Shown: positions 42,102 through 54,112 of the stretch, one piece after another
Position numbering within the stretch: the first letter of the stretch is position 1
Layout: every line of letters starts with the position of its first letter
Source: CAZVYN01 sp964631125
Lineage (GTDB): Bacteria; Eisenbacteria; RBG-16-71-46; CAIMUX01
NCBI GenBank assembly: GCA_964631125.1
Contig: CAZVYN010000005.1
Coordinates: forward strand, 1-64,000
DNA length: 64,000 nucleotides
Direction: 5' to 3'
Program-made: the position numbers and the translations under genes
The notes under the pieces: generated by a model
Database searches by the model: none
What the model was told of the DNA's origin: nothing
The model's input: only the letters and a program-made list of their open reading frames with translations

Positions 42102-45100
42102 CTGTTCCTTTCTGCCGCCGGCCGCTCCTGCGACTCGACTCGACGCACTCCCACGATCACAACGAGCCCGTCGTCCACTTCGACCTCTTGTTGCTGGTCG
42201 AAGCTCAGCGCGCCCGCGGTCGACTCTCGCGCTGAAGCCAGGTCCAATCGATCCGCCAGCGTCTCACGACGGATGTATTCGCCATGAGCGAGCGTGACCT
42301 CGCCCACCCTCGGATCCTCGGTCAGCAAGAAGACCACGATCCGCTGATCGACGCGATAGTTCGCTTGCTTCCGCAGCTCCTGGATCGCGCGGACGATCTC
42401 CCTCGCGTAGCCTTCGCGACGCAGGTCATCCGAGACGGTCGGATCCAGGATCACGACGAGGTCGCGCCCGCCGGCCGCGACGAGACCATCGCGCCCCTCG
42501 TACGTGAGTTCGTACTCCTCCGGGCTCAGCCTCTCGTGGCCGACGATGAGATTGCGCTCTCCGTCGATCCGCCACTCGCCGGCCTTCGCAAGTCGGGCCA
42601 CTTCCTTCATCTCTTCGCCGAGGCGAGCGCCCAGGACCGGGAAGTTCAGTTTCACGTGGCGATCGGTCAGTCGCGAAAGGTCGCCCGTGGTGAGAACTTC
42701 CCGGACATTCAGCTCTTCGGCGAGATCGCCGAGCAGGTCGTCGGCCAAGACCCTTTCCGACGGATCCGCGCTCGCGGCGCGCGGATTCAACACCCAGATT
42801 CGCGGAAGCGGCTGACGGACCTTTATCTGCACCTTTTCCCGGGCGGACCGGCCGAGGCGGACCGCCGCGAGAAGTCGCTCGATGCGAGTATTCAACTCCG
42901 CGTCGATCAACTCGAAGCGGGGCTTCGGATACGGCCGCAAGTGCACGCTCTCCGGCCAGAGCCGGGCTCGCGGCGCGTCGGCGCCGGCCGACTCCGACTC
43001 GATTCGCTCCTTCTCCCGCTGTCCCGCGCTCAAGTTACGATAGATCTCCTCGGAGAGAAACGGCGTGATCGGCGCCAGCAGCTCCACCAAGGTAAGGAGC
43101 ACGTGATGGAGCGTTCGATAGGTGAACGCCTTGTCGAGATCGGCGCTCGACTTCCAGCAACGCCGCCGAGACCGTCGCACGTACCAGGTCGAGAGGCCGT
43201 CGATGAACTCTTCGGTGCGTCGCACCGCCGAGAGCGTATCGAATTCTTCCAACCCGCGACCGAGGTCCGCTGCGAGTTGATGCAGCTCCGAGAGAATCCA
43301 ACGATCGAGCGGATTGACGCTCTGTCCCAAGGTCTCCTCGATCGGATCGGTCGTCGGATCGAATCCGTCGAGTTCGGCATAGGTGACGAAGAAGCCGTAG
43401 ACGTTCCAGAGCGTGAGGATCTTCCGCCGGACGTCGTCGGCCGCCTTGTAGCCGAAGCGCAGATTCATCGAAGGGTTGTAGCCACAGTAGAGCCAGCGCA
43501 TGACGTCGGCGCCCATCTTCTCCACCGCAACATCGAACCAGATGGCGTTGCCCGATGACTTGTGCATCGGCTTGCCCTTCTCGTCGTACACCTTTTCGTG
43601 GGACAAGACGGTCCGATACGGCGCGCGCCCGTCGAGCGTCACCGCCGCGAACATCATGGCGTAGAACCAGAGTCGCACCTGTTCCCGCATCTCGCAGACG
43701 AACTCGGCGGGATACCACCGCTCCCACTGAGCTCGGTCCTCGAGATAGCCGAGGGTCGAGAAGCAGACGATGCCGGCGTCGAGCCAACAGTCGCCGACGT
43801 CCTTCACCCGCCGCGCAATCTTGCCGCTGACCGGCGAGACGATCTCGATCTCATCGATCCAGGGTCGGTGCAGCTCCGGCAGCGCGTCGACCTTCGCCGG
43901 GTCGACCGCCAGTTCACGCAATCGCTCCCGGCTGCCGACCACGACCAACTCGCCGTCGTCGGTGAAATAGAACGGCAGCGGAAGGCCCCAGTAGCGCTTT
44001 CGGGAGATGCACCAATCTCCCATGTTCGTGTACCAGTCCTTCGTCCGCTTTCCGACCGACTCCGGGATCCAGCGCACCTGCTCGGCCTGCGCCATCATGA
44101 GCGGCCGGATCTCGTCACAGCGGATGAACCATTCACGTTCGATCCGAAAGACGAGCTTCTCTTTGCATCGCCAACAGAATGGGTAGCGATGCTTGTAGCT
44201 CTCCTGCCGAAAGAACAGGCCCTTCTGCTTCAGGTCCTGCAGGACCGATTTCTCGACGTGGTGCACATCCTGTCCCGTGAGAAATCCGAAGCCGGGCTCA
44301 TAGATGCCCGCCCCGTCGATCGGCGCGATCAGCGGCAGACCCAGGTCCTTGCCGAGCTGGAAGTCCTCCGCCCCGCAGCCGGGCGCGATATGCACGATCC
44401 CGGTCCCGTCGGTTTCTCCGACTTCCGACCAAGCGATGACCTGATGGGCCGCGGCGGCTTCGTTCGCGGCCGGCAGGTCGTCGTAGGGGCCGAGATAGCG
44501 CCGACCCACCAGGGCCGCCCCCTTCACGGTCTCGAGAACCTCGCCTTCCTTCTTGAACAGCTTCTCTCGCGTGCCCGCGCTGGCGTAGTAGACATGCTCG
44601 CCCTGGCGCACCTTGACGTAGTCCAGCTCGGGATTCACCGCGGCCGCGACGTTCGCCGGGAGCGTCCACGGAGTCGTCGTCCAGACGAGCAGCGATTCTC
44701 CGGATTCTCGAACCGAGCCCTGCTCACCCGACTCGTCGAGCAGCGGAAAACGGAGATAGACCGACTCATCGATCGTATCGTCATAGCCATCGGCCAGTTC
44801 ATGCTGAGAGAGCGAGGTCCCGCACCGAGTACACCACGGCATGGAACGCGCCGCCCGATAGAGCCAGCCCTTCTCGTGCGTTTTCTCCAAGAAATGCCAG
44901 ATGTACTCGATGTTCCGGTCGGTCATCGTGTAGTAGGAATCGTCCCACCGCATCCACTGACCGAGGCGGATCGATTGCTCGGTCTGGACTTTGGAGAACT
45001 TCTCGACTCGCGCTCGGCAGGCGCGGGAGAAATTGTCCAGTCCGAACTCCTCGATGTCCTTCTTCGAATTGAAACCAAGCTCTCGCTCTGTCTCCACCTC

Positions 45101-45376
45101 GAGCCAGAGGCCTTGGCAGTCGAAGCCGTTCTGCCATCGCTGATCGAAGCCGTTCATGGCCCGATGTCGTTGGAAGACGTCCTTGTACGTGCGTCCCCAG
45201 GCGTGATGCACGCCCATCGGATTGTTGGCGGTGATCGGCCCGTCGATGAACGACCACTTCGGACCGCCCGCGACCTGTTCTCGCAGTTGGTCGAAGATCG
45301 CCTCTCGGCGCCAGAACTCGAGGATTTCGTGCTCTAGCTGGATGAAATCGCGCTTGGGATCAACGGGGCGGAACAT
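42098..45376 (-). CDS. ileS: Isoleucine--tRNA ligase
   Basis: A 1092-residue class I synthetase that charges tRNA-Ile. The HIGH-type signature is GVHHAWGRTYKD. The editing domain (LLVWTTTPWTLPANVAAAVN) and the anticodon-binding domain (SVNPLDRWILSELHQL) are present. The KMSKS loop reads KPMHKSSGNAIW, with the first Lys replaced by Pro and the Ser by His. The length and HHAWGRT resemble the long, eukaryote-like IleRS class often less sensitive to mupirocin; resistance itself is inference. ATG 45376 follows AGGAAG. lemA overlaps its end. Confidence 0.93.
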   Translation of the reverse strand: MFRPVDPKRDFIQLEHEILEFWRREAIFDQLREQVAGGPKWSFIDGPITANNPMGVHHAWGRTYKDVFQRHRAMNGFDQRWQNGFDCQGLWLEVETERELGFNSKKDIEEFGLDNFSRACRARVEKFSKVQTEQSIRLGQWMRWDDSYYTMTDRNIEYIWHFLEKTHEKGWLYRAARSMPWCTRCGTSLSQHELADGYDDTIDESVYLRFPLLDESGEQGSVRESGESLLVWTTTPWTLPANVAAAVNPELDYVKVRQGEHVYYASAGTREKLFKKEGEVLETVKGAALVGRRYLGPYDDLPAANEAAAAHQVIAWSEVGETDGTGIVHIAPGCGAEDFQLGKDLGLPLIAPIDGAGIYEPGFGFLTGQDVHHVEKSVLQDLKQKGLFFRQESYKHRYPFCWRCKEKLVFRIEREWFIRCDEIRPLMMAQAEQVRWIPESVGKRTKDWYTNMGDWCISRKRYWGLPLPFYFTDDGELVVVGSRERLRELAVDPAKVDALPELHRPWIDEIEIVSPVSGKIARRVKDVGDCWLDAGIVCFSTLGYLEDRAQWERWYPAEFVCEMREQVRLWFYAMMFAAVTLDGRAPYRTVLSHEKVYDEKGKPMHKSSGNAIWFDVAVEKMGADVMRWLYCGYNPSMNLRFGYKAADDVRRKILTLWNVYGFFVTYAELDGFDPTTDPIEETLGQSVNPLDRWILSELHQLAADLGRGLEEFDTLSAVRRTEEFIDGLSTWYVRRSRRRCWKSSADLDKAFTYRTLHHVLLTLVELLAPITPFLSEEIYRNLSAGQREKERIESESAGADAPRARLWPESVHLRPYPKPRFELIDAELNTRIERLLAAVRLGRSAREKVQIKVRQPLPRIWVLNPRAASADPSERVLADDLLGDLAEELNVREVLTTGDLSRLTDRHVKLNFPVLGARLGEEMKEVARLAKAGEWRIDGERNLIVGHERLSPEEYELTYEGRDGLVAAGGRDLVVILDPTVSDDLRREGYAREIVRAIQELRKQANYRVDQRIVVFLLTEDPRVGEVTLAHGEYIRRETLADRLDLASARESTAGALSFDQQQEVEVDDGLVVIVGVRRVESQERPAAERNR

Positions 45377-45438
45377 GTGCGGCTTCCTGTCCGAGGGCTG
45401 AGGCGGTCGTCCGTTCGGCGGCGGGGCGTCCCCGTCGA

Positions 45439-46086
45439 TCAGAGCGAAGGACGGGTCAGTTCGTCGTGCTGGAGAGCATAGGCCAAGCCCTCCAGCTCGA
45501 TCGTGATGTTGACGTTTCTCACCCGTACGGGCTCGGTCGTCTCCGGCTTGATGGGAGCGAAGTTCAAGAACCCGCGCACGCCGGCTCGGGTCAGTCGTTC
45601 GATCACCTCTTGCGCCGCGTGCGCCGGAGTCACGATAACCGCAACCTCCGCGCCGGTGCGGGCGACGACCTCTTCGGCCTCAGAGATCGCGTTGACCGCG
45701 ATGCCGTCCCACGACCGACCGAGTTTCTCCGGATCGTTGTCGAGGATCCCGACGATATGGAACCCGCGCTTCGCGAAGTCCTTGTACGAGAAGAGCGCCG
45801 AGCCGAGGTGTCCGGCGCCGACAAGGAGCACATTCCACTGTCGGTCCAAGCCGAGGATCGCCCGCAGCCGCTCCCGCAGATCGGAAACGGAGTAGCCTCT
45901 CCCGCGCTTGCCGAAGTTACCGAAGTAGGAGAGGTCCTTCCTCACTTGCGCGGAGTTCGTGCCGGTCATGCGCGCGAGCGACGCCGAAGAGACCACGTCG
46001 TCGCTCTCTCTCTCCAGCTCGTCCAGGATGCGGTAGTACATCGACAGTCGACGCACGGTGTAGTCCGACACTCGTGCTCGATCCAA
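45439..46086 (-). CDS. rex: Redox-sensing transcriptional repressor Rex
   Basis: A 215-residue repressor that senses NADH/NAD+. N-terminal winged helix (RRLSMYYRILDELERESDDVVSSASLARMTG, in pieces; QVRKDLSYFGNFGKRGRGY) and a C-terminal Rossmann domain (NVLLVGAGHLGSALFSY; ILDNDPEKLG). It typically represses fermentation and respiration genes at low NADH. It lies between gyrA and ileS on the same strand. Confidence 0.94.
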   Translation of the reverse strand: MDRARVSDYTVRRLSMYYRILDELERESDDVVSSASLARMTGTNSAQVRKDLSYFGNFGKRGRGYSVSDLRERLRAILGLDRQWNVLLVGAGHLGSALFSYKDFAKRGFHIVGILDNDPEKLGRSWDGIAVNAISEAEEVVARTGAEVAVIVTPAHAAQEVIERLTRAGVRGFLNFAPIKPETTEPVRVRNVNITIELEGLAYALQHDELTRPSL

Positions 46087-46173
46087 TACGTCTCCGCCGT
46101 CGTGGGACGCGTGCTCTCTTTCGATGTCGCCGGGTCGTGCGGACTTCGGGTCCAGAGTCGACTTCCTCTCTCG

Positions 46174-48738
46174 CTATTCTTCGTCGTCCACCGAGTCGGT
46201 TGGCTCGTCGTCCGTCCCGAGATCGTCCTGGATCTCGAGAGGACCCGAGAGCAGGGCGGAAGTCGCGTCGCCCGCCGGCTCCCCCGCGCTGACCTTGCTC
46301 TGGACGTCCAACTCCAGCAACGCCACGTCCGCCACGCGATCGCCTTCGTCGAGCTGGATCAGCTTCACGCCTTGCGTGGCCCGGCCGAGGAGCGACACTT
46401 GCGAAACGGGCACGCGGATGATGATACCGCCGGTCGCCATTATGATCAGTTCATCGGCGTCGCTGACGGGATGGATCGAGACAACCTGACCGACTCTCGT
46501 GGAGGTTCCCAGCGTGAGCACGCCGCGTCCTCCGCGGAAGGTCTTGCGGTAGTCCTCCAGCCGGCTGCGCTTCCCGAATCCCCTCTCGGTCACGACCAAG
46601 ATCTCCGTCGTCGGGCTCTCTACGACCACCATGCCGACGACGGCGTCGTCCTCGCCGTTGAGGGTGACGCCACGGACGCCCGCTGCGTTCCGACCCATCG
46701 GACGCACGTCGGACTCCTCGAACCGGATCGCCCGACCCTTCCTTGTCGCGAGGAGTAGCTCGCGCGCGCCGTTGGTGAGTCCGGCCCCGATCAACGCGTC
46801 CCCTTCACGAAGGTCGACCGCGACGATTCCTGCCCGGCGAGGATTCCCATACGCGTTCAGCGGCGTTTTCTTGATCGTGCCTTTGCGCGTCGCCAACACC
46901 AGATAGAGATCGGGACTGAAGGCGCGCACCGGCACGAACGCCGTGATCCGCTCATCGTTGGCGGCGGAGACCAGATTCCTGAGGGAACGGCCCCGCGCCT
47001 GCCGCGTTCCGGACGGAATCTCGTGCACCTTCAACCAGTAGCACCGACCGCGATCCGAGAAGAGCAGGACATAGCTATGCGTGGAAGCGACGAAGACATG
47101 CTCGACGAAATCCTCTTCCTTGGTGGTCGCGGCTGTCAGACCACGACCTCCTCGGTTCTGACTCCGGTAGCTGTTCAACGCCACGCGTTTCGTGTACCCG
47201 GCGTGCGAGACCGTGATGACCATGTCCTCGTCCGGGATCAGGTCTTCGATGACGAAGCTGCCGCCGTCGCCGGTCGGAATGATCTCGGTGCGACGCGGGT
47301 CGGCGAACCTGTCCTTGATGTCGATGAGGTCCTTCTCGATCAGGAGCAGGACCTTCTCTCGGCTCGCCAAAGTCGCTTGCAGGTCTGCAATCCGCGCGCT
47401 GACCGCTTCGAATTCGTCGTCGAGCTTCTGACGCTCCAGGCCGGTCAAGCGCTGCAGACGCAACTCGAGGATCGCGTTGGCTTGCACCTCGGTCAGGTCG
47501 AAGCCCTCCATCAAGCCCCGACGCGCCGATTCCACATCCGGGCTGTTGCGGATGGTCGTGATGATCGCGTCGAGGTGATCGAGGGCGGCCCGCAAGCCCT
47601 GCAGGATGTGCGCGCGGCGCTCCGCTTCTCGCAGTTCGAATCCGCTCCGGCGGACGATCACCTCCAGACGATGATCGATGAACGCCTGGAGAATCTCCTT
47701 CAGGTTCATCACCTTCGGACGGTTCTTGTCCAACGCGAGCATGTTCGCGCCGAAGGTCGTCTGCATCTGGGTGTGCTTGTAGAGCTGATTGAGGACGACT
47801 TGTCCCTGGGCGTCGCGCCGCAGCTCGATGACGACCCGCATGCCCTCGCGGTCGGATTCGTCGCGAACATCGGAAATGCCTGAGATGGTGCCCGTCTTCA
47901 CCAGGTCCGCGATCCGCTCGATCATCGTGGCCTTGTTCACCTGATACGGGATCTGCGTGACGATGATCGCGTCGCGACCGTTCTTGAGCTGATCGATCTC
48001 GGCTCTGGCTCGGACCGTGATCAGCCCGCGGCCTGTGTGGTAGCAGTCGCGAATTCCTTGGGTGCCGACGATCATCGCCGCGGTCGGAAAGTCGGGTCCC
48101 TTCACGTGCCGCATGAGATCGGCCACCGAGCAGTCGGGGTTGGCGATCAGATGGATCAAGGCGTCGACCACTTCGCCGACGTTGTGGGTCGGAATGTTCG
48201 TCGCCATCCCGACCGCGATCCCGGAAGCTCCGTTCACGATGAGGTTGGGGAAGGTGCTCGGGAGGACAACCGGCTCTTCGCGGCTGTCGTCGTAGTTCGG
48301 CCGGAAGTCGACCGTCTCCTTCTCCAGATCGGCCAGCATCATCTCGGCGATCTCGGTCAGGCGCGCTTCCGTGTACCGCTCGGCCGCCGCGGTGTCCCCG
48401 TCGACCGAGCCGAAGTTCCCCTGCCCGTCGATGAGCGGATGGCGGAGCGAGAAGTCCTGCACCAAGCGGACGAGCGTGTCGTAGACCGCCGTCGTGCCGT
48501 GCGGATGGTAGTTACCGGTGACGTCTCCGGTGATCTTGGCCGACTTGCGGTACGGCCTGTCGTGGGCGAGCGACAGGTCGTTCATGGCCACCAAGATCCG
48601 ACGATGAACGGGCTTGAGGCCGTCGCGGACATCGGGCAGCGCGCGCGAGACGATGACGCTCATCGAATAATCGATGTAGCTCTTCTTCATCTCCTCTTCG
48701 ATGCGCGTCGGTACGATTCTCTGTTCGTCGATCTCCAT
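46174..48738 (-). CDS. gyrA: DNA gyrase subunit A
   Basis: An 854-residue subunit that cuts and rejoins DNA. The N-terminus (IDYSMSVIVSRALPDVRDGLKPVHRRIL) is canonical, and the catalytic tyrosine lies in AAAERYTEARL. The C-terminal wrapping domain contains a GyrA box as QNRGGRG, distinguishing it from ParC. The tail is acidic. ATG 48738 follows GAGGGAG. It is encoded 79 bp after gyrB. Confidence 0.96.
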   Translation of the reverse strand: MEIDEQRIVPTRIEEEMKKSYIDYSMSVIVSRALPDVRDGLKPVHRRILVAMNDLSLAHDRPYRKSAKITGDVTGNYHPHGTTAVYDTLVRLVQDFSLRHPLIDGQGNFGSVDGDTAAAERYTEARLTEIAEMMLADLEKETVDFRPNYDDSREEPVVLPSTFPNLIVNGASGIAVGMATNIPTHNVGEVVDALIHLIANPDCSVADLMRHVKGPDFPTAAMIVGTQGIRDCYHTGRGLITVRARAEIDQLKNGRDAIIVTQIPYQVNKATMIERIADLVKTGTISGISDVRDESDREGMRVVIELRRDAQGQVVLNQLYKHTQMQTTFGANMLALDKNRPKVMNLKEILQAFIDHRLEVIVRRSGFELREAERRAHILQGLRAALDHLDAIITTIRNSPDVESARRGLMEGFDLTEVQANAILELRLQRLTGLERQKLDDEFEAVSARIADLQATLASREKVLLLIEKDLIDIKDRFADPRRTEIIPTGDGGSFVIEDLIPDEDMVITVSHAGYTKRVALNSYRSQNRGGRGLTAATTKEEDFVEHVFVASTHSYVLLFSDRGRCYWLKVHEIPSGTRQARGRSLRNLVSAANDERITAFVPVRAFSPDLYLVLATRKGTIKKTPLNAYGNPRRAGIVAVDLREGDALIGAGLTNGARELLLATRKGRAIRFEESDVRPMGRNAAGVRGVTLNGEDDAVVGMVVVESPTTEILVVTERGFGKRSRLEDYRKTFRGGRGVLTLGTSTRVGQVVSIHPVSDADELIIMATGGIIIRVPVSQVSLLGRATQGVKLIQLDEGDRVADVALLELDVQSKVSAGEPAGDATSALLSGPLEIQDDLGTDDEPTDSVDDEE

Positions 48739-48817
48739 GCTCCCTCACTCTACCTGTGCTCGCGCGTGACCTGTTCTCGCCTGATGGCCGCGCGGCCGTC
48801 CGCGCTCCGCTCGGGGG

Positions 48818-50722
<1,905 letters not shown>

Positions 50723-50726
50723 CGAT

Positions 50727-51044
50727 TCAACCTTCTCTGTCCAGCAGCGTGAAACGCACGCGCTCGATGCTTGTCGCCGGGTCTTGCTTCTGCAGGTGCG
50801 TGACGAGACGCGGCGCCAGGTAAGTCAGATGGTGTAACAGGGTGCTGTTCTCGACGTGCACCACGAGGGTCCCTTGTTCGACACGGAGCGGCCGCGTCCA
50901 TCGGGCCAGTCGAGGTCCGACCGCCGTGGCCCAATCCGCCAGTAATCGATAGTCGCTGACCCCTTGTTGCAGGCGATTGTTCTGCAACACCGCCTTCAGG
51001 ATCTCGTTCATCGCCTCCAAGACGCGCCGCCGGCGCCGCCGCAC
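50727..51044 (-). CDS. dciA: DciA-like DUF721 protein
   Basis: A 105-residue DUF721 protein with an arginine-rich N-terminus and the conserved core VGPRLARWTRPLRVEQGTLVV followed by STLLHHLTYL. DciA is the ancestral loader/partner of the replicative helicase DnaB in bacteria lacking DnaC or DnaI. The start is GTG 51044, just after the dnaN stop; ATG 51011, with GGAGG very close, is an alternative. It is located between dnaN and gyrB where recF often sits. Confidence 0.78.
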   Translation of the reverse strand: MRRRRRRVLEAMNEILKAVLQNNRLQQGVSDYRLLADWATAVGPRLARWTRPLRVEQGTLVVHVENSTLLHHLTYLAPRLVTHLQKQDPATSIERVRFTLLDREG

Positions 51045-51047
51045 CGC

Positions 51048-52202
51048 CTAGCGGTGGGCGGGCGCCTCTCCCGCGGCGGAGACTATTTCCTCGCCGGGCA
51101 GGCGCAGCGGCATCACCAGGCACAGCAGGTCTGGTTGTCCGTCGGCGACAACCGGCGTGATGAGTCCGGCGCTCGTCGGCTCCTGGAATGCGAGTTCGAG
51201 TTCCTCTGCATCGGTCGTGCGCAGGAGTTCGAGGAGGAAGTTGGCGTTGTATCCGATGTGGAACGGCGGTCCGTCGTACCTGAGCGGGACGACATCCTCC
51301 GCCTCGCCGACGCTCTGTGTCGCCACGCTGACGCGGAGACTCCCTTCACTCAGGGAGAGTTTCACTTGGCGCGTCATGCTCTCGCTGAAAACCACGACAC
51401 GTCGGAGCACGCCGAGGAAGTCATCGCGGCGCACGAACGCACGCTTGTCGGGCTGACACCTGGCGATCACATCGGGATAGTTCGGGAAGCGCCCGTCGAG
51501 CAGTCGTGTATAGAGACGCGATGTGCCGAGGTTGAACAAGCAGTAGCGGCGGTTCGTGCTCAAGGAGACCGACTCCTGCGCTTCTCCGAGCAGCCGTTGT
51601 ACGATCGCCAAAGCCTTCGGCGGAATGATGATATCGCCCCACGTGCTGTAGTCGCCGCGCGCCTCGGCGCGCGCCAGTCGGTGTCCGTCGGTCGCGACGA
51701 AACGCAGGGCGCCTTCCACCACATGGACATAGACGCCGGTCATCTCTGGCCGCGTGTTGTCGGTCGATACCGCGTAAGCCGTCTGCCGGATCAGACGCTC
51801 CAGCACCTCCACCGGCGCGGCAAAGATCTTCTCTTCGCTCAGAGAGGGGACTTCCGGGAATTCGTCCGGATCGGGTCCGACCAGGCGGTACCTCCCCTGA
51901 CCACACGTCAGCGTCAGCCCGCCGCCCGTTCCCTTCACTTGGACGGCATCGCTGGGAAGTTCTTTCACGACCTCCAAGAAGCGCCTCGCGGGAATCGCCG
52001 CCACCCCCGGCTCGTCAACGACACCGCGCGCACTGGCGAGGAGAAACGTGTCGAGATCGGTTGCCTGGAAGGTGATGGTTCCGTCTTTGGCGGCTTCCAC
52101 GAGGACGGATCCGAGGCTGGGATTCGCGGCTCGGGTCGGAACGACACTAGCGACGAGCTGAAGACACCGATGCAGTTCCGACTGCACGAGAGAAAAGCGC
52201 AT
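51048..52202 (-). CDS. dnaN: DNA polymerase III beta sliding clamp
   Basis: A 384-residue clamp with three repeated domains (MRFSLVQSELHRCLQLVASVVPTRA-like start; ARRFLEVVKELPSD; NTRPEMTGVYVHV; TDGHRLARAEA; LVMPLRL at the C-terminus). It tethers DNA polymerase III to DNA. ATG 52202 is preceded by GAGGAGGGAAC. It is separated from dnaA by 458 bp. Confidence 0.95.
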   Translation of the reverse strand: MRFSLVQSELHRCLQLVASVVPTRAANPSLGSVLVEAAKDGTITFQATDLDTFLLASARGVVDEPGVAAIPARRFLEVVKELPSDAVQVKGTGGGLTLTCGQGRYRLVGPDPDEFPEVPSLSEEKIFAAPVEVLERLIRQTAYAVSTDNTRPEMTGVYVHVVEGALRFVATDGHRLARAEARGDYSTWGDIIIPPKALAIVQRLLGEAQESVSLSTNRRYCLFNLGTSRLYTRLLDGRFPNYPDVIARCQPDKRAFVRRDDFLGVLRRVVVFSESMTRQVKLSLSEGSLRVSVATQSVGEAEDVVPLRYDGPPFHIGYNANFLLELLRTTDAEELELAFQEPTSAGLITPVVADGQPDLLCLVMPLRLPGEEIVSAAGEAPAHR

Positions 52203-52660
52203 GTTCCCTCCTCGAACTTGAGTCCCGACACTTCCCGCGGGCGATGGCGCGGATCCTTGCTCCCTGCCCGCCGGTCAGGTCGCCAGCCGACTTTCCGGTA
52301 GATCGTGCGCTACGGCGCGAAGCCCGGACAGGATAGGGAATGCCCCTCGACCCGTAAACCAGGCTTTTCCTGCCCCACAACCTCTTCCCGGATCGGCGCT
52401 TAGCAGTGGTCCAGCCGGCCCCCGGCGCCCCCTCCGGAACTACTGTTTGATTCTCTAGATCTATCGTAGTCGTAGTAGTCGTGTGGACAGCGTGTCGGGG
52501 GTTCCCAATTCGGCCCAGGTTCGTCTCGGTGGCCCGTTTAACGTCTCTAGGCAATGTTGAGAGTTCGTGGATTCCGGCGACCGTTCTCCACCCCGACCCG
52601 TCGTTGCGGCTCATCCACACTGAAAGGGCCGTAATCTGTTGGTAGACATCGAGATCCAAG
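52203..52660. promoter_or_regulatory. dnaA-dnaN intergenic region
   Basis: 458 non-coding bases between dnaA and dnaN, both leftward. They should carry the dnaN promoter. TCATCCACA at 52612-52620 and TGTGGACAG near 52490 are single-mismatch relatives of DnaA boxes, so this may be a secondary DnaA-binding region. I see no RNA gene or clear terminator. Confidence 0.4.
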
Positions 52661-54112
52661 CTACACAATCTCTCTGTTGCCGTTCGCGCGCCTTTGGTGC
52701 GTCGGGTCCAATAGATCTAGCTTCATCCCCTCGACCCGCTGCTTGAATTCGGCGTCGGCCTCGATCCGGGTAGCGACCTTTCCACAGCCGTGCAGGACTG
52801 TGCTGTGGTCGCGGTTTCCGAATCGACGCCCGATGTCGACGAGCGTCAGCGTAGTCAATTGCTTCGCCAGATACATTCCAACCTGACGCGCCAGCGCGAC
52901 CGAGCTGGTCCGCCGTCGACCGCGCAGCGATTCCACGGGAAGGTCGAAATGCGAGGCGACCACCTTCTGGATGAAGAGGACGTCCGGCTGGCTCGGCGCC
53001 TGATGGCGGATGTAGTCCGCGAGGACTTCGCGGGCGAGATCGATGTGGATGGGGCTACCCGTGAGCGAAGCCAGCGCGCTCAATCGGACCAGCGACCCCT
53101 CCAGTTCGCGAATGTTCGAACGGACGTTCTCCGCTACGAAGAAAATGACTTCGTCGCTGAGTTCGACGCCCTCTCGTTCCGCCTTGTGTCGGAGAATCGC
53201 CGCACGCGTCTCCAGGTCGGGGGGCTGCACGTCGGTGACCAGGCCCCAGTTGAACCTGGAGACCAACCGTTCTTCCAGGTCCTGGAGATCCTTCGGGGGG
53301 CGATCGCACGTGACCACCACCTGCTTGTTCGCGTCGTACAAGCTGTTGAAGGTGTGGAAGAACTCCTCTTGGGTCGACTCCTTCCCTGACATGAACTGGA
53401 TGTCATCGACCAAGAGGACATCCACGCGCCGATAGAGCTCGCGGAATTCGATGGTCTTGCCTCGCTGGATCGACTCGATCATCTCGTTCATGAAGCGCTC
53501 GGCCGAGACGTACACCAGACGGGCCGTGGGGGTGCGCTGCAGCACCTCAAAGCCAACGGCCTGCATCAGATGCGTCTTGCCGAGGCCGACCCCCCCATGG
53601 ATGAAGAGTGGGTTGTAGACCCGTCCCGGGTCACCCGCGACGGCCCGAGACGCCGCGAACGTGAACGCGCTCCCGCCACCGACGACAAAGTCCGCGAACG
53701 TAAAGCGGGGGTTTAGGTTGTGCGATTTGAGTGGAACTCCGTTGCGCGCGGATCGAGGCGTGGCCGAGGGGGCCGCCGGACGAGGCGCGGGGATCGGAAA
53801 ACGGTCTTGATAGTCCGGTGCGACGTGGAACCGGATCTCCGGCCCAACCCCGAACTCCGCCTCTACCGCAGCGCGCAGGAGCGGCAGATTGTGTTCCTCG
53901 AACCAATCCACGAAGAACGGATTCGGAACCTCCAGCAGGACAACGCGATCACCAAGTTCTAGCGGTCGGATAGGGCGGTACCATGTCTCGAACTTCTGGT
54001 CCGTGACCCTCGAACGAATCTGTTCGAGGACCCGACTCCAGCGGAGATCGGAATGTGGGATCGACAAGTCAAAGGCCCCCAGGGAGAACGAATTGCCCAC
54101 AGAGTTGTCCAC
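52661..54112 (-). CDS. dnaA: Chromosomal replication initiator DnaA
   Basis: A 483-residue initiator: domain I (WSRVLEQIRSRVTDQKFETWYRPI), a proline-rich linker, AAA+ domain III (Walker A HGGVGLGKTHLMQAVG, Walker B VLLVDDIQF) and C-terminal domain IV with the DNA-binding signature RFGNRDHSTVLHGC. It opens the origin and loads the helicase. The start is most likely GTG 54112 (GTG 54100 possible). Neither has a ribosome-binding site, and both lie in or beside a DnaA-box sequence. It is the leftmost-directed gene at the origin. Confidence 0.95.
   Translation of the reverse strand: MDNSVGNSFSLGAFDLSIPHSDLRWSRVLEQIRSRVTDQKFETWYRPIRPLELGDRVVLLEVPNPFFVDWFEEHNLPLLRAAVEAEFGVGPEIRFHVAPDYQDRFPIPAPRPAAPSATPRSARNGVPLKSHNLNPRFTFADFVVGGGSAFTFAASRAVAGDPGRVYNPLFIHGGVGLGKTHLMQAVGFEVLQRTPTARLVYVSAERFMNEMIESIQRGKTIEFRELYRRVDVLLVDDIQFMSGKESTQEEFFHTFNSLYDANKQVVVTCDRPPKDLQDLEERLVSRFNWGLVTDVQPPDLETRAAILRHKAEREGVELSDEVIFFVAENVRSNIRELEGSLVRLSALASLTGSPIHIDLAREVLADYIRHQAPSQPDVLFIQKVVASHFDLPVESLRGRRRTSSVALARQVGMYLAKQLTTLTLVDIGRRFGNRDHSTVLHGCGKVATRIEADAEFKQRVEGMKLDLLDPTHQRRANGNREIV

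Noticed and set aside
42649..42659. GTTTCACGTGG inside ileS as a third parS site
   Set aside because: Only one half of the 16-bp palindrome matches; the other half diverges, unlike the two sites near parAB.
43562..45337. Plus-strand open frame (591 codons) opposite ileS
   Set aside because: The minus strand is clearly ileS; the antisense translation has no family features.
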